A stretch of DNA of 64,000 bases from CAIOZW01 sp049317725 (GTDB lineage Bacteria > Acidobacteriota > Blastocatellia > RBC074): contig JBMOHS010000001.1 in the NCBI GenBank assembly GCA_049317725.1, positions 1-64,000 of the forward strand. Direction: 5' to 3'. The notes under the pieces are model-generated. The model searched no databases, had not been told where the DNA came from, and worked only from the letters and a program-made list of their open reading frames with translations. Shown here in pieces: positions 35,537-44,541 of the stretch; the stretch's first letter is position 1; each line of letters begins with the position of its first letter. The position numbers and the translations under genes are program-made.

Positions 35537-36465
35537 GCGCAGGATTGCCAAGAAGCCAGATGGCCCTAGGGACCGTTTCGGTGATCGTTCCTGTCTACAA
35601 CGGAGAAGTGACGATCGGCCGTACGGTCGAGCAGATTCTTGCCCAGACCGTCTTTCCGGATGAGGTGATCATCGTCGACGATGGATCGACGGATGGAACC
35701 GCCGCGGTGCTCGCCTCTTTCGGGTCGCGGATTCGCGTCTTGCGACAGCGCAACCAGGGCCCGGCGGCGGCACGCAACACGGGCATTCGGGCGAGTCGTG
35801 GCCATTACCTCGCGATGACTGACAGCGATTGCTACCCGCATCCGGACTGGCTGGCCCAGTTGCTGAGCGGCTTCGAGGACGAGTCCGTCGGGGGAACTGG
35901 GGGAATCGTCCGCGGGGCACGGCCCACCCTCATCGGAGACTACCTCGACCGGATTGGGCTCCTCGACGCCGCACCGGACGCCTCGGGAGAGATCCCCTAC
36001 GTCATCACCGCCAACGCTTGCTATCGCCGGTCGGCGCTGCTGGCAGCAGGCCTCTTCAACGAGACCTTCCGTCGTCCGGGAGGAGAAGAGGCCGAACTGG
36101 GCCGACGCATTCGGGCGTGTGGCTATCAGTTTCGACGAATGGAGGGTGCGGTCGTCCACCACGAACATCGCCAAGACCTCGCCAGCCTCCTGCGAACCCT
36201 GGCGAATTATGGTGAAGGGGCAGCTCGACTGGCCGCGCTCTGGCCCGAGACGGCCATCCCACAACCGGGAAGACGGCTGCTTCGCCAACTCGCCGCGGCG
36301 CGAACCTGGCGTGCGAACTACCAGCGACATCGCGCAGAGGTCGGCCGCCGACGCGCCGCCTGCTTCGCGATGCTCGACTATCTGCGCGAGCCCAGCTTTC
36401 TGTGGGGCTATCGACGAGGGAAACGCCTTGAAGAGTCGCGTCAGCGTCATCATTCCCTGCCATAA
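35533..36465 (+). CDS. Family 2 glycosyltransferase
   Basis: The 310-residue product has the GT-A start VSVIVPVYNGEVTIGRTVEQ, VIIVDDGSTDGT, NQGPAAARNTGI and the metal motif AMTDSDCYP. ITANACYRRSALLAAGLFNE and EEAELGRRIRACGYQF give the acceptor-side half. The C-terminal ~70 residues are basic and helical, perhaps membrane-associated. The ATG at 35533 overlaps the upstream stop (ATGA) and has AGAGGGGG nearby. Sequence cannot tell the sugar it adds. Confidence 0.88.
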   Translation: MSAGLPRSQMALGTVSVIVPVYNGEVTIGRTVEQILAQTVFPDEVIIVDDGSTDGTAAVLASFGSRIRVLRQRNQGPAAARNTGIRASRGHYLAMTDSDCYPHPDWLAQLLSGFEDESVGGTGGIVRGARPTLIGDYLDRIGLLDAAPDASGEIPYVITANACYRRSALLAAGLFNETFRRPGGEEAELGRRIRACGYQFRRMEGAVVHHEHRQDLASLLRTLANYGEGAARLAALWPETAIPQPGRRLLRQLAAARTWRANYQRHRAEVGRRRAACFAMLDYLREPSFLWGYRRGKRLEESRQRHHSLP

Positions 36466-37327
36466 CACGGAAGCGTTTCTGGCGGAGACGATCGAGAGTG
36501 TCCTCGCCCAGACTCGACCGGCGGCGGAGATCTTGGTGATCGACGATGGGTCGACCGATCGGACGCGGGAAGTGGCCGCATCGTTTGGCGCACGGGTCAC
36601 CCTCCGGTCAAAACCCAATGGAGGGCCCGCCTCGGCACGCAATCTCGGGATGCACTTGGCGACCGGGGAGTACCTCGCCTTTCTGGACAGCGACGATCTA
36701 TGGTATCCCGAGAAGCTGGCCCGGCAATTGGCAGCGATGGAGACCAACCCGCAAATCGACCTCCTCTTCAGTGAAGCTTGGATGTTTCGGGAGGAGAGAG
36801 GCGCGCGCCAGCTGCTCCGCAAGATCGGGTATACGGGGGATCCGACCTTCCGGCAACTTCTCTTCGGCGACTTCATCCCGAACTCGACGGTCCTGCTGCG
36901 GCGAAGCGTCGTTGACCGGGTGGGCTGGCTCAACGAAGATCGGGAATTGATTGGGGTCGAGGACTACGAGTACTGGATGCGGGTCGCCTATCACGGGACC
37001 CTCGCGGGACTCGCCGAGCCACTCGCCTTCTACCGTCTGCGGGAAGGGAGCTTGATGGGGGACGGGCGGGAGATCGAGAAGGGGCTGACCCTGGCACTGG
37101 CGGCCCTTTCAACCGTCGAGTCGCAGTTCCCCGCGATGTGGGAAGAGGCGCAAGTCCAGCGCGAGGCGCTGCTCGCCCGACTGCACGTCCGCGCCGGATT
37201 TGCCTGGAAGCAACGACGGGCTTGGGTCTCGTGCCTCTCCCATTACGGACAAGCGCTGCGACACTGGCCCCACCCGCGCGTGCTGCGATGGCTCGTCGCC
37301 GCCTCGATCCTGCCCAAATGGTCGTAG
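36428..37327 (+). CDS. Family 2 glycosyltransferase
   Basis: The 299-residue product starts with VSVIIPCHNTEAFLAETIES and has LVIDDGSTDRT, NGGPASARNLGM and the metal motif FLDSDDLWYPEKL. FIPNSTVLLRRSVVDRVGWLNE and GVEDYEYWMRVAYHG complete a common GT2 pattern. I place the start at TTG 36428, with GAGGG eight bases before it and the conserved fold four residues later; this overlaps the previous gene by 38 bases. A much longer in-frame opening inside the previous gene lacks GT2 sequence. It is the last of three consecutive GT2 genes, followed by a 289-base gap. Confidence 0.85.
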   Translation: MKSRVSVIIPCHNTEAFLAETIESVLAQTRPAAEILVIDDGSTDRTREVAASFGARVTLRSKPNGGPASARNLGMHLATGEYLAFLDSDDLWYPEKLARQLAAMETNPQIDLLFSEAWMFREERGARQLLRKIGYTGDPTFRQLLFGDFIPNSTVLLRRSVVDRVGWLNEDRELIGVEDYEYWMRVAYHGTLAGLAEPLAFYRLREGSLMGDGREIEKGLTLALAALSTVESQFPAMWEEAQVQREALLARLHVRAGFAWKQRRAWVSCLSHYGQALRHWPHPRVLRWLVAASILPKWS

Positions 37328-37361
37328 ACATCGATCGACCAAAGTGGCCAAGCGAGTGCGA

Positions 37362-37381
37362 TTGACCTCACTTGACCTCAC
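37362..37381. repeat. Two copies of a 10-bp repeat in the widest gap of the EPS operon
   Basis: TTGACCTCAC is repeated twice in tandem just after the third GT2 gene. The whole 37328-37616 gap is less GC-rich than its surroundings. Several TTGACC strings could serve as -35 boxes, but none has a convincing -10 partner, so a promoter is possible but not shown. No gene is supported in the gap. Confidence 0.6.
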
Positions 37382-37616
37382 CTTGTGAAAACGCCCGGAT
37401 TGCCTGCTCCGGTGCGCCACATTGATGGCTGTGTTTTGGGCACGGAGCTGCAGAGAGGGGGCGAGGGACTCTTCATTGCCAGTCACTCTTTGCTGTCAAC
37501 GCTTGATGGACTGCTCGATCGAAAATACCGCCTTGACCTCTCTCGTTTGAATCTCTGCGGCTCCGAGGGTCGGTGAGAGAATCTGTCGGGGAGTAATCTG
37601 AAGAGGAGATATCTGC

Positions 37617-38717
37617 GTGAATAAGACAAACACTACCCCGTTACGCATCACCTTTGTCCTGCCGATGTTTCTGACCGCTCCGTCGGGTGGATTCAAGGTC
37701 GTCTACGAATACGCCAATCGGCTGCATCGACGGGGGCACACCGTCACAGTCGTCCATCCGCGAACCCTCGCTCTGGATGGGGGTTCCAACGACTGGCGTG
37801 ACTTCGTGAAGAGTTACCTCTGGGAGTGGAAGCTGCGCTGGCAGCACCGTCCGCTGATTGGGTGGTTCCGGCTTGACCCGGGGGTGCGGATCCGGCTGGT
37901 CCGTGATCTGCGGGAGAGTTTGCTGCCGGACGGCGACGTAATTGTCGCCACGGCCTTTCAGACAGCCTTTCCGGTGGCGGGCTATGCGGGGCGAAAAGGT
38001 CGTGCCTGGTACCTGATCCAATCCTACGAGGATTGGATGGGAGAAGAGGCGCGGGTCCGGGAGAGCTGGCAGCTCCCCTTGCGAAAGATCGTCGTCTCGC
38101 GGTGGCTCGAGCGGCGAGCGCATGAGCTGGGAGAGGGCGCGCGCACGGTGCGCATCCCGCCGGGCCTCGACGGAGACCAGTTCCGCGTGTTGGGCCCGGC
38201 GGAAACGAGGCAGCGCCCACGGGTGGGCATGCTCGCCCATCCACTGGCGATCAAGGGAACAGCCGATGGTGTGGCGGCGTTAACGCGGGTCCGGCAGCGG
38301 ATCCCCACGCTCGAGGCGGTCCTCTTCGGAACCACACCGCGGCCATCCGAACTGCCGGATTGGATCGAGTACGAGCAGTCCCCTTCCCCGTCGGCGCTCG
38401 TCGACCTCTACAACAGTTGCCAAGTCTTCCTTCATCCGAGCCACCTCGAGGGATGGGGGCTGCCCGCGGTCGAGGCGATGGCCTGCGGCTGCGCCCTGGT
38501 AGCCGCCCACAACGAGGGGGTCGACGACTTTGCCGAGGATGGGGTGACGGCGCTGGTCGTGCCAATCCGCGCCCCCGAACGGCTCGCCGAGGCGGTGGAA
38601 CGACTCCTGACGGAGGAGGCGCTCCGGCATCGGCTGGCGGCAGCCGGCCGCGAGAGAGTCGCGCAGTTCGAATGGTCCACGGCGGTCGACCTGTTGGAAG
38701 AGACGCTGCGCGATTGA
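37617..38717 (+). CDS. Family 4-type (GT-B) glycosyltransferase
   Basis: The 366-residue product has the GT-B layout. The N-terminal half starts LRITFVLPMFLTAPSGGFKVVYEYANRL, and the C-terminal half has the retaining-transferase E-x7-E pattern in SHLEGWGLPAVEAMACGC, followed by DDFAEDGVTALVVP. The nucleotide-sugar donor cannot be told. The start is a GTG with AGAGGAGA upstream, behind the 289-base gap, so this may open a new transcription unit. It is followed by three GT2 genes. Confidence 0.88.
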   Translation: MNKTNTTPLRITFVLPMFLTAPSGGFKVVYEYANRLHRRGHTVTVVHPRTLALDGGSNDWRDFVKSYLWEWKLRWQHRPLIGWFRLDPGVRIRLVRDLRESLLPDGDVIVATAFQTAFPVAGYAGRKGRAWYLIQSYEDWMGEEARVRESWQLPLRKIVVSRWLERRAHELGEGARTVRIPPGLDGDQFRVLGPAETRQRPRVGMLAHPLAIKGTADGVAALTRVRQRIPTLEAVLFGTTPRPSELPDWIEYEQSPSPSALVDLYNSCQVFLHPSHLEGWGLPAVEAMACGCALVAAHNEGVDDFAEDGVTALVVPIRAPERLAEAVERLLTEEALRHRLAAAGRERVAQFEWSTAVDLLEETLRD

Positions 38718-38733
38718 CCGCCTTCCCCACACC

Positions 38734-39684
38734 ATGCCCTCTCCCCGCGTCGCCATTCTGATTCTCTGCTACAACGCCGAAGGCTGGGTCGAGCGCTGTC
38801 TGGAGTCTGTCTCCGCGACGCGCTATGACAACTTCCGGGTCTACCTGCTCGACAATGGCTCGACCGATGGAAGCATCGCCCGGGTCAGGGACCGCTTTCC
38901 CTGGGTCGAGGTGATCGAACATGGCACCAATCTGGGCTTCTGCGAAGGGAACAATCGGGGCATCGCCATTGCCTTGGCGGATGGTGCGAGCAGCATCGTC
39001 CTGCTCAACCCGGACACTTGGGTGGAGCCAGACTGGTTGACGCCGCTGGTCAGCCTGTCAGAAGCGGAGGGAATCGGGATTGCCGGGGCGGTGCAGCTCG
39101 ACTACCACTCAGCGGAGTTCAATAACTGGACTCGCACGGCAGTCCCTCACCTGCTGGCCGAACTGCGCAGTCCGGAGAAGGCCCGACCGTGGATCCCCGT
39201 CGAGTGGGTCGAAGGGTCGTGCCTCCTCGTCAAGCGGGAAGTACTCGACCGGATCGGCTGGCTCGATCCGATCTACTTTGCCTTTTACGAAGAGATCGAC
39301 CTCTGCCGGCGTGCTCGGGCGCACGGATTCACCGTCGGACTGATCCCGGCAAGCCGGGTTCACCACTACCGTGGGGGGAGTTGGGAAGCGGACGCAGCCG
39401 TCTCCGAGGAGCGGCGCTACCGCTGTGATCGCAATCAGTTTGTCTATGAGTTGACGGATGTGAGGCGCGGCTGGGCCGGCAACCTCGTCGCGTGGGGACG
39501 GACGCTGCTGACCAAGGCCAAGGTGGAGGTTCGGAACGGATCGGTGCGTGGTGGCTGGAACTTGGCTCGCATCCAGTTGGACCTGCTCTGGCACGCCCGT
39601 CCGATCTGGCGAAAATGGAGAGCAGACCGGGCCTCTTGGCGACAGTCGCGAGTGGCCAGCCAAGCAGGAGGGGCGTCGAGTTGA
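38734..39684 (+). CDS. Family 2 glycosyltransferase (rhamnosyltransferase-like)
   Basis: The 316-residue product has VAILILCYNAEGWVERCLES, VYLLDNGSTDGS, TNLGFCEGNNRGI and the metal motif VLLNPDTWVEPDW, the pattern shared by rhamnosyl- and galactofuranosyl-transferases. The acceptor half has GSCLLVKREVLDRIGWLDP and FAFYEEIDLCRRARAHGF. The ATG at 38734 follows the previous stop by 16 bases. The basic C-terminus (about residues 270-316) could associate with membrane. The specific sugar is inference from family resemblance only. Confidence 0.88.
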   Translation: MPSPRVAILILCYNAEGWVERCLESVSATRYDNFRVYLLDNGSTDGSIARVRDRFPWVEVIEHGTNLGFCEGNNRGIAIALADGASSIVLLNPDTWVEPDWLTPLVSLSEAEGIGIAGAVQLDYHSAEFNNWTRTAVPHLLAELRSPEKARPWIPVEWVEGSCLLVKREVLDRIGWLDPIYFAFYEEIDLCRRARAHGFTVGLIPASRVHHYRGGSWEADAAVSEERRYRCDRNQFVYELTDVRRGWAGNLVAWGRTLLTKAKVEVRNGSVRGGWNLARIQLDLLWHARPIWRKWRADRASWRQSRVASQAGGASS

Positions 39685-39704
39685 GCGGGAACGGGAGAGC
39701 AGGG

Positions 39705-40658
39705 ATGGAAGCAATCGAGCAGAGCAGCCCGGGGGATGAGACCATCGAGGTGACGATCATCATTCCGACACGGGACCGGCAACGCGATCTGGAGCGCTGC
39801 CTGGCGGCGCTGGCGGAGCAGACCTACCCGCTCGACCGGGTCGAGATCCTCGTCTGCGACGACGGCTCGCGTGAGCCTCTCGCGGGGATGATCGGCGACT
39901 TCCGGGCGCGGGGAGTTCCGGTCGAGCACCTGCGACAAGCGCCAGCGGGACCAGCCGCGGCACGGAATCTCGGCATTCGGCACGCGCGTGGGTCGATCGT
40001 CGCCATGACCGACAGCGACACGCTGCCGCAACGTGACTGGTTGGCCAAACTGGTCGAGTCGTTGGCGGCACATCCAACAGCGGTCGGTGTCGAGGGGCAG
40101 GTCTACGCCAACAACGAAGGGGCCTACGACCCGCTCGGGGAGGGGCCGACCAATCGAAGCGGGGGCGTCTATCTGACGTGCAATTGCGCCTACCGCCGGT
40201 CGGTCCTGCTGGCGATCGGCGGGTTCGATCAGTCCTTCCCCTACCCGGCTTACGAGGATGTCGACCTCGCGGCGAGTGCCCAGGCGTGGGGACCAATCGT
40301 CTGGCAGCCGGAAGCAGTCGTCCTCCACCCGCAACGTCCGCTGACGTGGCGCAATGTGCTCCAGAAACTTCACCACTGGGAATATGTGCTGCTGATGGGA
40401 TTCCGGTATGGCTATCTCGGCTGGCCACGCTACCCGGTCCGCCACCCGCGCGGGCGGGTCGCCCTGCTCGCCGTCGTCGCCCTGCCGCTGGCCAAGTGGA
40501 AGACGGCCCTGGGGTGGCTCAGACGACGTCCAGGAGCGGCGCTGACGCTCTGTGGTCTGGGCGTCCTCGAATGCCTCGGGGCACTCCTGATCGTCGTCCC
40601 ACGCGCCCTCTTCGGGCGCTTTGCTGACCGGATTCCCCGAAAGCGGTACCTCTCGTGA
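39705..40658 (+). CDS. Family 2 glycosyltransferase with C-terminal membrane segments
   Basis: The ~317-residue product has VTIIIPTRDRQRDLERCLAA, ILVCDDGSREP, GPAAARNLGI and the metal motif AMTDSDTLPQRDW. CNCAYRRSVLLAIGGFDQSF and AYEDVDLAASAQAWG follow. The last ~90 residues contain two hydrophobic stretches (VALLAVVALPLAKW and LTLCGLGVLECLGALLIVV), suggesting inner-membrane attachment. Two starts are credible: ATG 39705 with GGGAGAG five bases upstream, or TTG 39681 in a TTGA overlap with AGGAGGGG seven bases upstream. The next gene overlaps as GTGA. Confidence 0.87.
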   Translation: MEAIEQSSPGDETIEVTIIIPTRDRQRDLERCLAALAEQTYPLDRVEILVCDDGSREPLAGMIGDFRARGVPVEHLRQAPAGPAAARNLGIRHARGSIVAMTDSDTLPQRDWLAKLVESLAAHPTAVGVEGQVYANNEGAYDPLGEGPTNRSGGVYLTCNCAYRRSVLLAIGGFDQSFPYPAYEDVDLAASAQAWGPIVWQPEAVVLHPQRPLTWRNVLQKLHHWEYVLLMGFRYGYLGWPRYPVRHPRGRVALLAVVALPLAKWKTALGWLRRRPGAALTLCGLGVLECLGALLIVVPRALFGRFADRIPRKRYLS

Positions 40659-41638
40659 CTCCCGTTCCGGATCCAACTGCCCCAGGCTCTCCCCTGGTCC
40701 ACGTCGTCGTGCTCAACTACCAGATGCGGGAGCCGACCCTCGACTGCCTGCGCTCTCTGCAAGACCTGACCTACCCGAACTGGCGCCTCGTCGTCGTCGA
40801 CAATGGATCGGATGATGGGCTGGAAGAGGTGGTGCAGCGCGACTATCCTGCCGCGGTCTTCCTCCAAACGGGGGAGAATCTGGGATACACCGGGGGGAAC
40901 AACCGCGGTCTGGCTTATGCCCTCGCCGAGGGAGCCGACTACACGCTGATCCTCAATCCCGACACGGTTCTGGCCAATCCAGAGCTGCTGAGTGACTTGG
41001 TCACCTACCTCGAAGCCCACCCCGAGGTAGGGATTGCAGGACCACGCGTCTTCCTGCGCGACCGACAGACAGTGCAGAACACGGTGCTCTTCGCACCGAG
41101 CCTCTGGCGAAGCCTGGGCCACTGGGGACGGTACCGTCTGGCCCCCGACTCGCTCGTCCTGTCAGGCTCGTCGGTGGTCGAGGCCGAGGTCCTCAATGGC
41201 GTCTGCGTCCTGTTGCGCAGCAGGTGTCTGTACGAAATTGGCCTCTTCGATGAGGTGTTCTTCATGTACATCGAGGACGCAGACCTTGACGAGAGAGCGA
41301 GACGGGCCGGATGGTCGATCCGCTACCTCCCGATCAATGGGGTCATCCACCGGCAGAAGCGCGAGGGGTATCACCCGACAAGTCCCGTCGCATTTCTGCT
41401 CAAGCGCAATTCGATCTACTATCTGGTCAAGACAGGCCAGCGTAGCCAAGCGTTGGGATATGCGCTCTGCTCGCTGCTCCTGATGGGGGGAACCGGGCTC
41501 TGGCGGGCGCTCTGGCATCGGGATCGGTCTGGGGCCAGAGAGGCGTGGCGATTCTGCCAAGAGCTGTCGAGGACCACACGGGTGATTCTGAAAACTGGGT
41601 ATCCTCCGGCATGGGTGCGGAACGCAGGCAACCGCTGA
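40655..41638 (+). CDS. Family 2 glycosyltransferase
   Basis: The 327-residue product shows VHVVVLNYQMREPTLDCLRS, LVVVDNGSDDG, ENLGYTGGNNRGLAYAL and the metal motif LILNPDTVLANP. The acceptor half has NGVCVLLRSRCLYEIGLFDE and FMYIEDADLDERARRAGW, much as in the GT2 gene at 38734. The two may be distant paralogues. The start is a GTG overlapping the previous stop (GTGA). The hydrophobic segment near the end (YALCSLLLMGGTGLWRAL) may anchor it to the membrane. Confidence 0.88.
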   Translation: MTPVPDPTAPGSPLVHVVVLNYQMREPTLDCLRSLQDLTYPNWRLVVVDNGSDDGLEEVVQRDYPAAVFLQTGENLGYTGGNNRGLAYALAEGADYTLILNPDTVLANPELLSDLVTYLEAHPEVGIAGPRVFLRDRQTVQNTVLFAPSLWRSLGHWGRYRLAPDSLVLSGSSVVEAEVLNGVCVLLRSRCLYEIGLFDEVFFMYIEDADLDERARRAGWSIRYLPINGVIHRQKREGYHPTSPVAFLLKRNSIYYLVKTGQRSQALGYALCSLLLMGGTGLWRALWHRDRSGAREAWRFCQELSRTTRVILKTGYPPAWVRNAGNR

Positions 41639-41668
41639 CTTGACCGGGGCAACGTGGGAAGGAAGAGA

Positions 41669-43357
41669 GTGATCGGATTGCAGCAGGAGAGAAAAAGAGA
41701 GTGGTCGTGGTGGCGAGGGGTCTGCCTCCTGATCGGCTGGGGGATGCTTTGGGAAGGGTCCGGAAGGGCGCAGCTCGCCACTCCCGGAACCTCTGCCAAG
41801 AAAAAAGAGGACGTCCCGGCGGTCGTCCCGGCCATCCGTGAGAGTGCACGGATGCCCATTCCACTTCGTGGCATCCGGCCATTGCCGTTGGCCGGCCACT
41901 GGAATCTCGGTGAGGGGAAGGGAGGCTATGATCCCTCGTATCAAGTGGAGCTGATCCGCCAGGGGCACCACCTGCTGCCCTGGTTCCTCATGCCCAACGC
42001 CTATGCCCAGCCGCAGGATCCGCGCTGGATTGGCTATTACCAGGAAGCCATGCGGCAGATGGCGGCCTGGCAGTTGCCGATCTCGCTCGTCAGCACGCAG
42101 TGGGAGTCGATCCTGAGTTGGGAGGAGAGGTACTGGAACCTGCCGTGGGAAGAGAATCCCAATGTCATCACCGTCAGTGGGGAGCGTCGCCGGGAAGTCT
42201 CGCCCTTTGGACCCGTCGATCCCTGGCGATCGGCAGGGGAGTGGTGGGGCAGCGGTGCGATGATCAAGCAGCTCCAGGCTTGGTATCCCAACCCACCACT
42301 GGTTCTCTTCGTCTCGAATCACGAGCATGCCCGCCTGGACTGGACAAAGGTCAGGGAGGACCGCCACTACCTCAAAAACTACGCGAGTCTCCAAGATCCG
42401 GACTCGATCCGGAGATTGGTCGGGAATCAATGGATCGAGCGCTACCGCGCGCTCCAGCAAGGGATTACCGACGGGTTGATCAGCTCCACTTGGAGGGAGC
42501 GGGCACGCTATGTGGGCTATGACGCCTTTGGGCCAGCCCATTTCGCACGATGGCCTGGCTGGGTGGAGTACTCTCTCTACGCGGCTCATCGATTCTCACC
42601 GTGGACCTTCGCCTGGGACGGAGCCTCGCCCTCGTACTACCTCTTCAATTGGAGCGGAATCACCGACTTCACCGTCTACAGCCCCCAGATTGAGGCGATG
42701 AATTGGGTCTTCATGCTGGAGGAGACCTATCGCCAAAACCCTTCGTTCTGGTTTGAACTCTCGACGTGGGATGGGTACGAACCTGAGATGGCCAATGACA
42801 AGCGGAAGTTCTACGAACGGATTGGCCAGCGCTTCACACCGGCGCGATATGAGGGGATGATCCAGTTTGGGATGTGGCTCTTGCGTCCGCGGGTCGTCCG
42901 GGAGTTCCGCGGCTATCTGCAGACCGTGGCGGAGACGGGGGACTACTTTGCGGCGGTGCTCTCGGCGGTCGACCGGGTGCACCACCATCCCGAGCTGCGC
43001 AATTTTTGGGAGCAGAGTGACCTCGTCATCAACCGCACGGGAACCCATCCCTACCAAGTCAACGTCCCAATCGAGTATCTCGCACGCCCGCGCTGGTTTC
43101 TGCTCTCGACGACGGTCCATCCTCCGCCCCCCTGGCAGCTCGACACGGTCCTCCCCGTCTATGCACTTGCCCGGGTGAGAGGGTGGCTGGGAAATCGCGA
43201 ATGGCTCATCTACGCCCATGCCCCCATGGGACAGCGAAATGGCATCGGGATCGAGCTGCCCGGATTTGGAACCGTCCGGGTCGACGTTCCCGTCGAAGGT
43301 ACCTTTGTCCTGGTCAAGGAACAGACCCGAATGCAACAGGTAGTGGGTGCCAAATGA
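41669..43357 (+). CDS. Secreted protein of unknown function within the EPS locus
   Basis: The ~562-residue product has a basic N-terminus and one hydrophobic segment (WWRGVCLLIGWGMLWEGS) ending near GRAQL, a likely signal peptide. The mature part is rich in Trp and Tyr, for example STQWESILSWEERYWNLPW and WFELSTWDGYEP. That richness, and strands ending in acidic residues (QNPSFWFELSTWDG), recall glycoside hydrolase barrels, but I recognise no family and name no catalytic pair. The GTG at 41669 has AAGGA upstream; a GTG at 41654 is possible. It lies between glycosyltransferase genes and overlaps the next as ATGA, so it is part of the operon. Confidence 0.75.
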   Translation: MIGLQQERKREWSWWRGVCLLIGWGMLWEGSGRAQLATPGTSAKKKEDVPAVVPAIRESARMPIPLRGIRPLPLAGHWNLGEGKGGYDPSYQVELIRQGHHLLPWFLMPNAYAQPQDPRWIGYYQEAMRQMAAWQLPISLVSTQWESILSWEERYWNLPWEENPNVITVSGERRREVSPFGPVDPWRSAGEWWGSGAMIKQLQAWYPNPPLVLFVSNHEHARLDWTKVREDRHYLKNYASLQDPDSIRRLVGNQWIERYRALQQGITDGLISSTWRERARYVGYDAFGPAHFARWPGWVEYSLYAAHRFSPWTFAWDGASPSYYLFNWSGITDFTVYSPQIEAMNWVFMLEETYRQNPSFWFELSTWDGYEPEMANDKRKFYERIGQRFTPARYEGMIQFGMWLLRPRVVREFRGYLQTVAETGDYFAAVLSAVDRVHHHPELRNFWEQSDLVINRTGTHPYQVNVPIEYLARPRWFLLSTTVHPPPPWQLDTVLPVYALARVRGWLGNREWLIYAHAPMGQRNGIGIELPGFGTVRVDVPVEGTFVLVKEQTRMQQVVGAK

Positions 43358-44541
43358 GGCGGGTTCTGCTCTTCAACAATACGCCGGCTCCCTATTTGGT
43401 ACCCCTCTTCGAGGAGCTGCGACGAAAGAGTGGCTGGCATCTGACACTCTGCTTTGCGAGCCGCTGGAATGCGGACACGGGATGGCGCAAGGGAGAGGTG
43501 GAGGCGGGGCTGTCCGAAGGACAGACCGTCCATCTCGACGAGCTGCCTGTTCCAGGAAGGCGCTGGCTGGGAGAGACCGTGTCAATCATCCTCGGGGTGC
43601 TCGGGGTGCTTGGGCGGGAACGACCGGACTATCTGGTGATCTACGGGTATACACTCATCCCTCAAGTGACGCTGCTGATCTGGGCCATGCTGCGGAGAAG
43701 ACCGTTCGCGGTGTTGGGAGATGCCAACATCCACGCCGACCGGGCAGGAGGAGTGCGACGTTGGCTGAAACGCCTCTGGCTGGGCTGGATCGTGCGACGC
43801 GCGGCGGTGATTCCAACGATTGGCAAGGCCAACCGGCAGTTCTGGTTGTCGTACGGAGCGCGAGCGGACGACTTGGCGGCGGTGCCCTTTTCGGTCGACA
43901 ATGCGTCCTTGGCAAAGGGAGCAGCGCGGGCGAAGGAGGAGGCCGCACGGGAACGGGCCCGATTGGGGCTCTCGCGGGCCGTGATCTTTCTCTCAGTGGG
44001 TCGGCTGATCGCGCGGAAGAACTTGGCAACCTTGATCCGGGCCTTTCGGTCCGTCGAAGGGGTAGAGATGGGGCTCATCATCGTCGGAACGGGGGAAGAG
44101 AGGCCGGAACTGGAACGGCTGGCGACGGGAGATCCACGGATCCACTTCACCGGGGGAGTCGCCCCGGTCGACCTGCCCCGCTGGTATGCCCTGAGCGACG
44201 TGCTGGTTCTCATCTCCCGCGACGAGCCGTGGGGATTGGTCGTCAACGAGGCGATGGCCTGCGGGCTGGCAATTCTCGCCCACCAGCATTGTGGGGCAAC
44301 ACCCGACTTGGTCGATGACGAAAACGGGATCGTGCTCGAAGGGTTCGGAGAGCAAGAGGTTGCCGAGGCGTTGCGGAGACTGGCGACCGTGACGCCGGCG
44401 CACCTCCGCCAGATGCAGGAGCGGTCTCAAGAGAAGATCGCCGACTGGGGGATCGAGGCGACCGCCAAGGGGCTGATCGAGGCGGTTGAGCGAACCCCCT
44501 TCGAGGAATCGAACACTCCAAATGGGAGAAAAGAGGCATGA
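43354..44541 (+). CDS. Family 4-type (GT-B) glycosyltransferase
   Basis: The 395-residue product starts RRVLLFNNTPAPYLVPLFEEL and shows the GT-B C-terminal half: SVGRLIARKNLATLIRAF, LIIVGTGEERPELERL and the E-x7-E type segment SRDEPWGLVVNEAMACGL. The hydrophobic VSIILGVLGVLG may contact the membrane. The start overlaps the previous stop as ATGA, and the end overlaps the next gene the same way. Its donor is unknown. The long in-frame opening further upstream lies inside the preceding gene and is not supported. Confidence 0.88.
   Translation: MRRVLLFNNTPAPYLVPLFEELRRKSGWHLTLCFASRWNADTGWRKGEVEAGLSEGQTVHLDELPVPGRRWLGETVSIILGVLGVLGRERPDYLVIYGYTLIPQVTLLIWAMLRRRPFAVLGDANIHADRAGGVRRWLKRLWLGWIVRRAAVIPTIGKANRQFWLSYGARADDLAAVPFSVDNASLAKGAARAKEEAARERARLGLSRAVIFLSVGRLIARKNLATLIRAFRSVEGVEMGLIIVGTGEERPELERLATGDPRIHFTGGVAPVDLPRWYALSDVLVLISRDEPWGLVVNEAMACGLAILAHQHCGATPDLVDDENGIVLEGFGEQEVAEALRRLATVTPAHLRQMQERSQEKIADWGIEATAKGLIEAVERTPFEESNTPNGRKEA

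Noticed and set aside
37385..37576. Possible 63-codon gene in the 37328-37616 gap
   Set aside because: No ribosome site of note, no family pattern and a stop well before the next gene.
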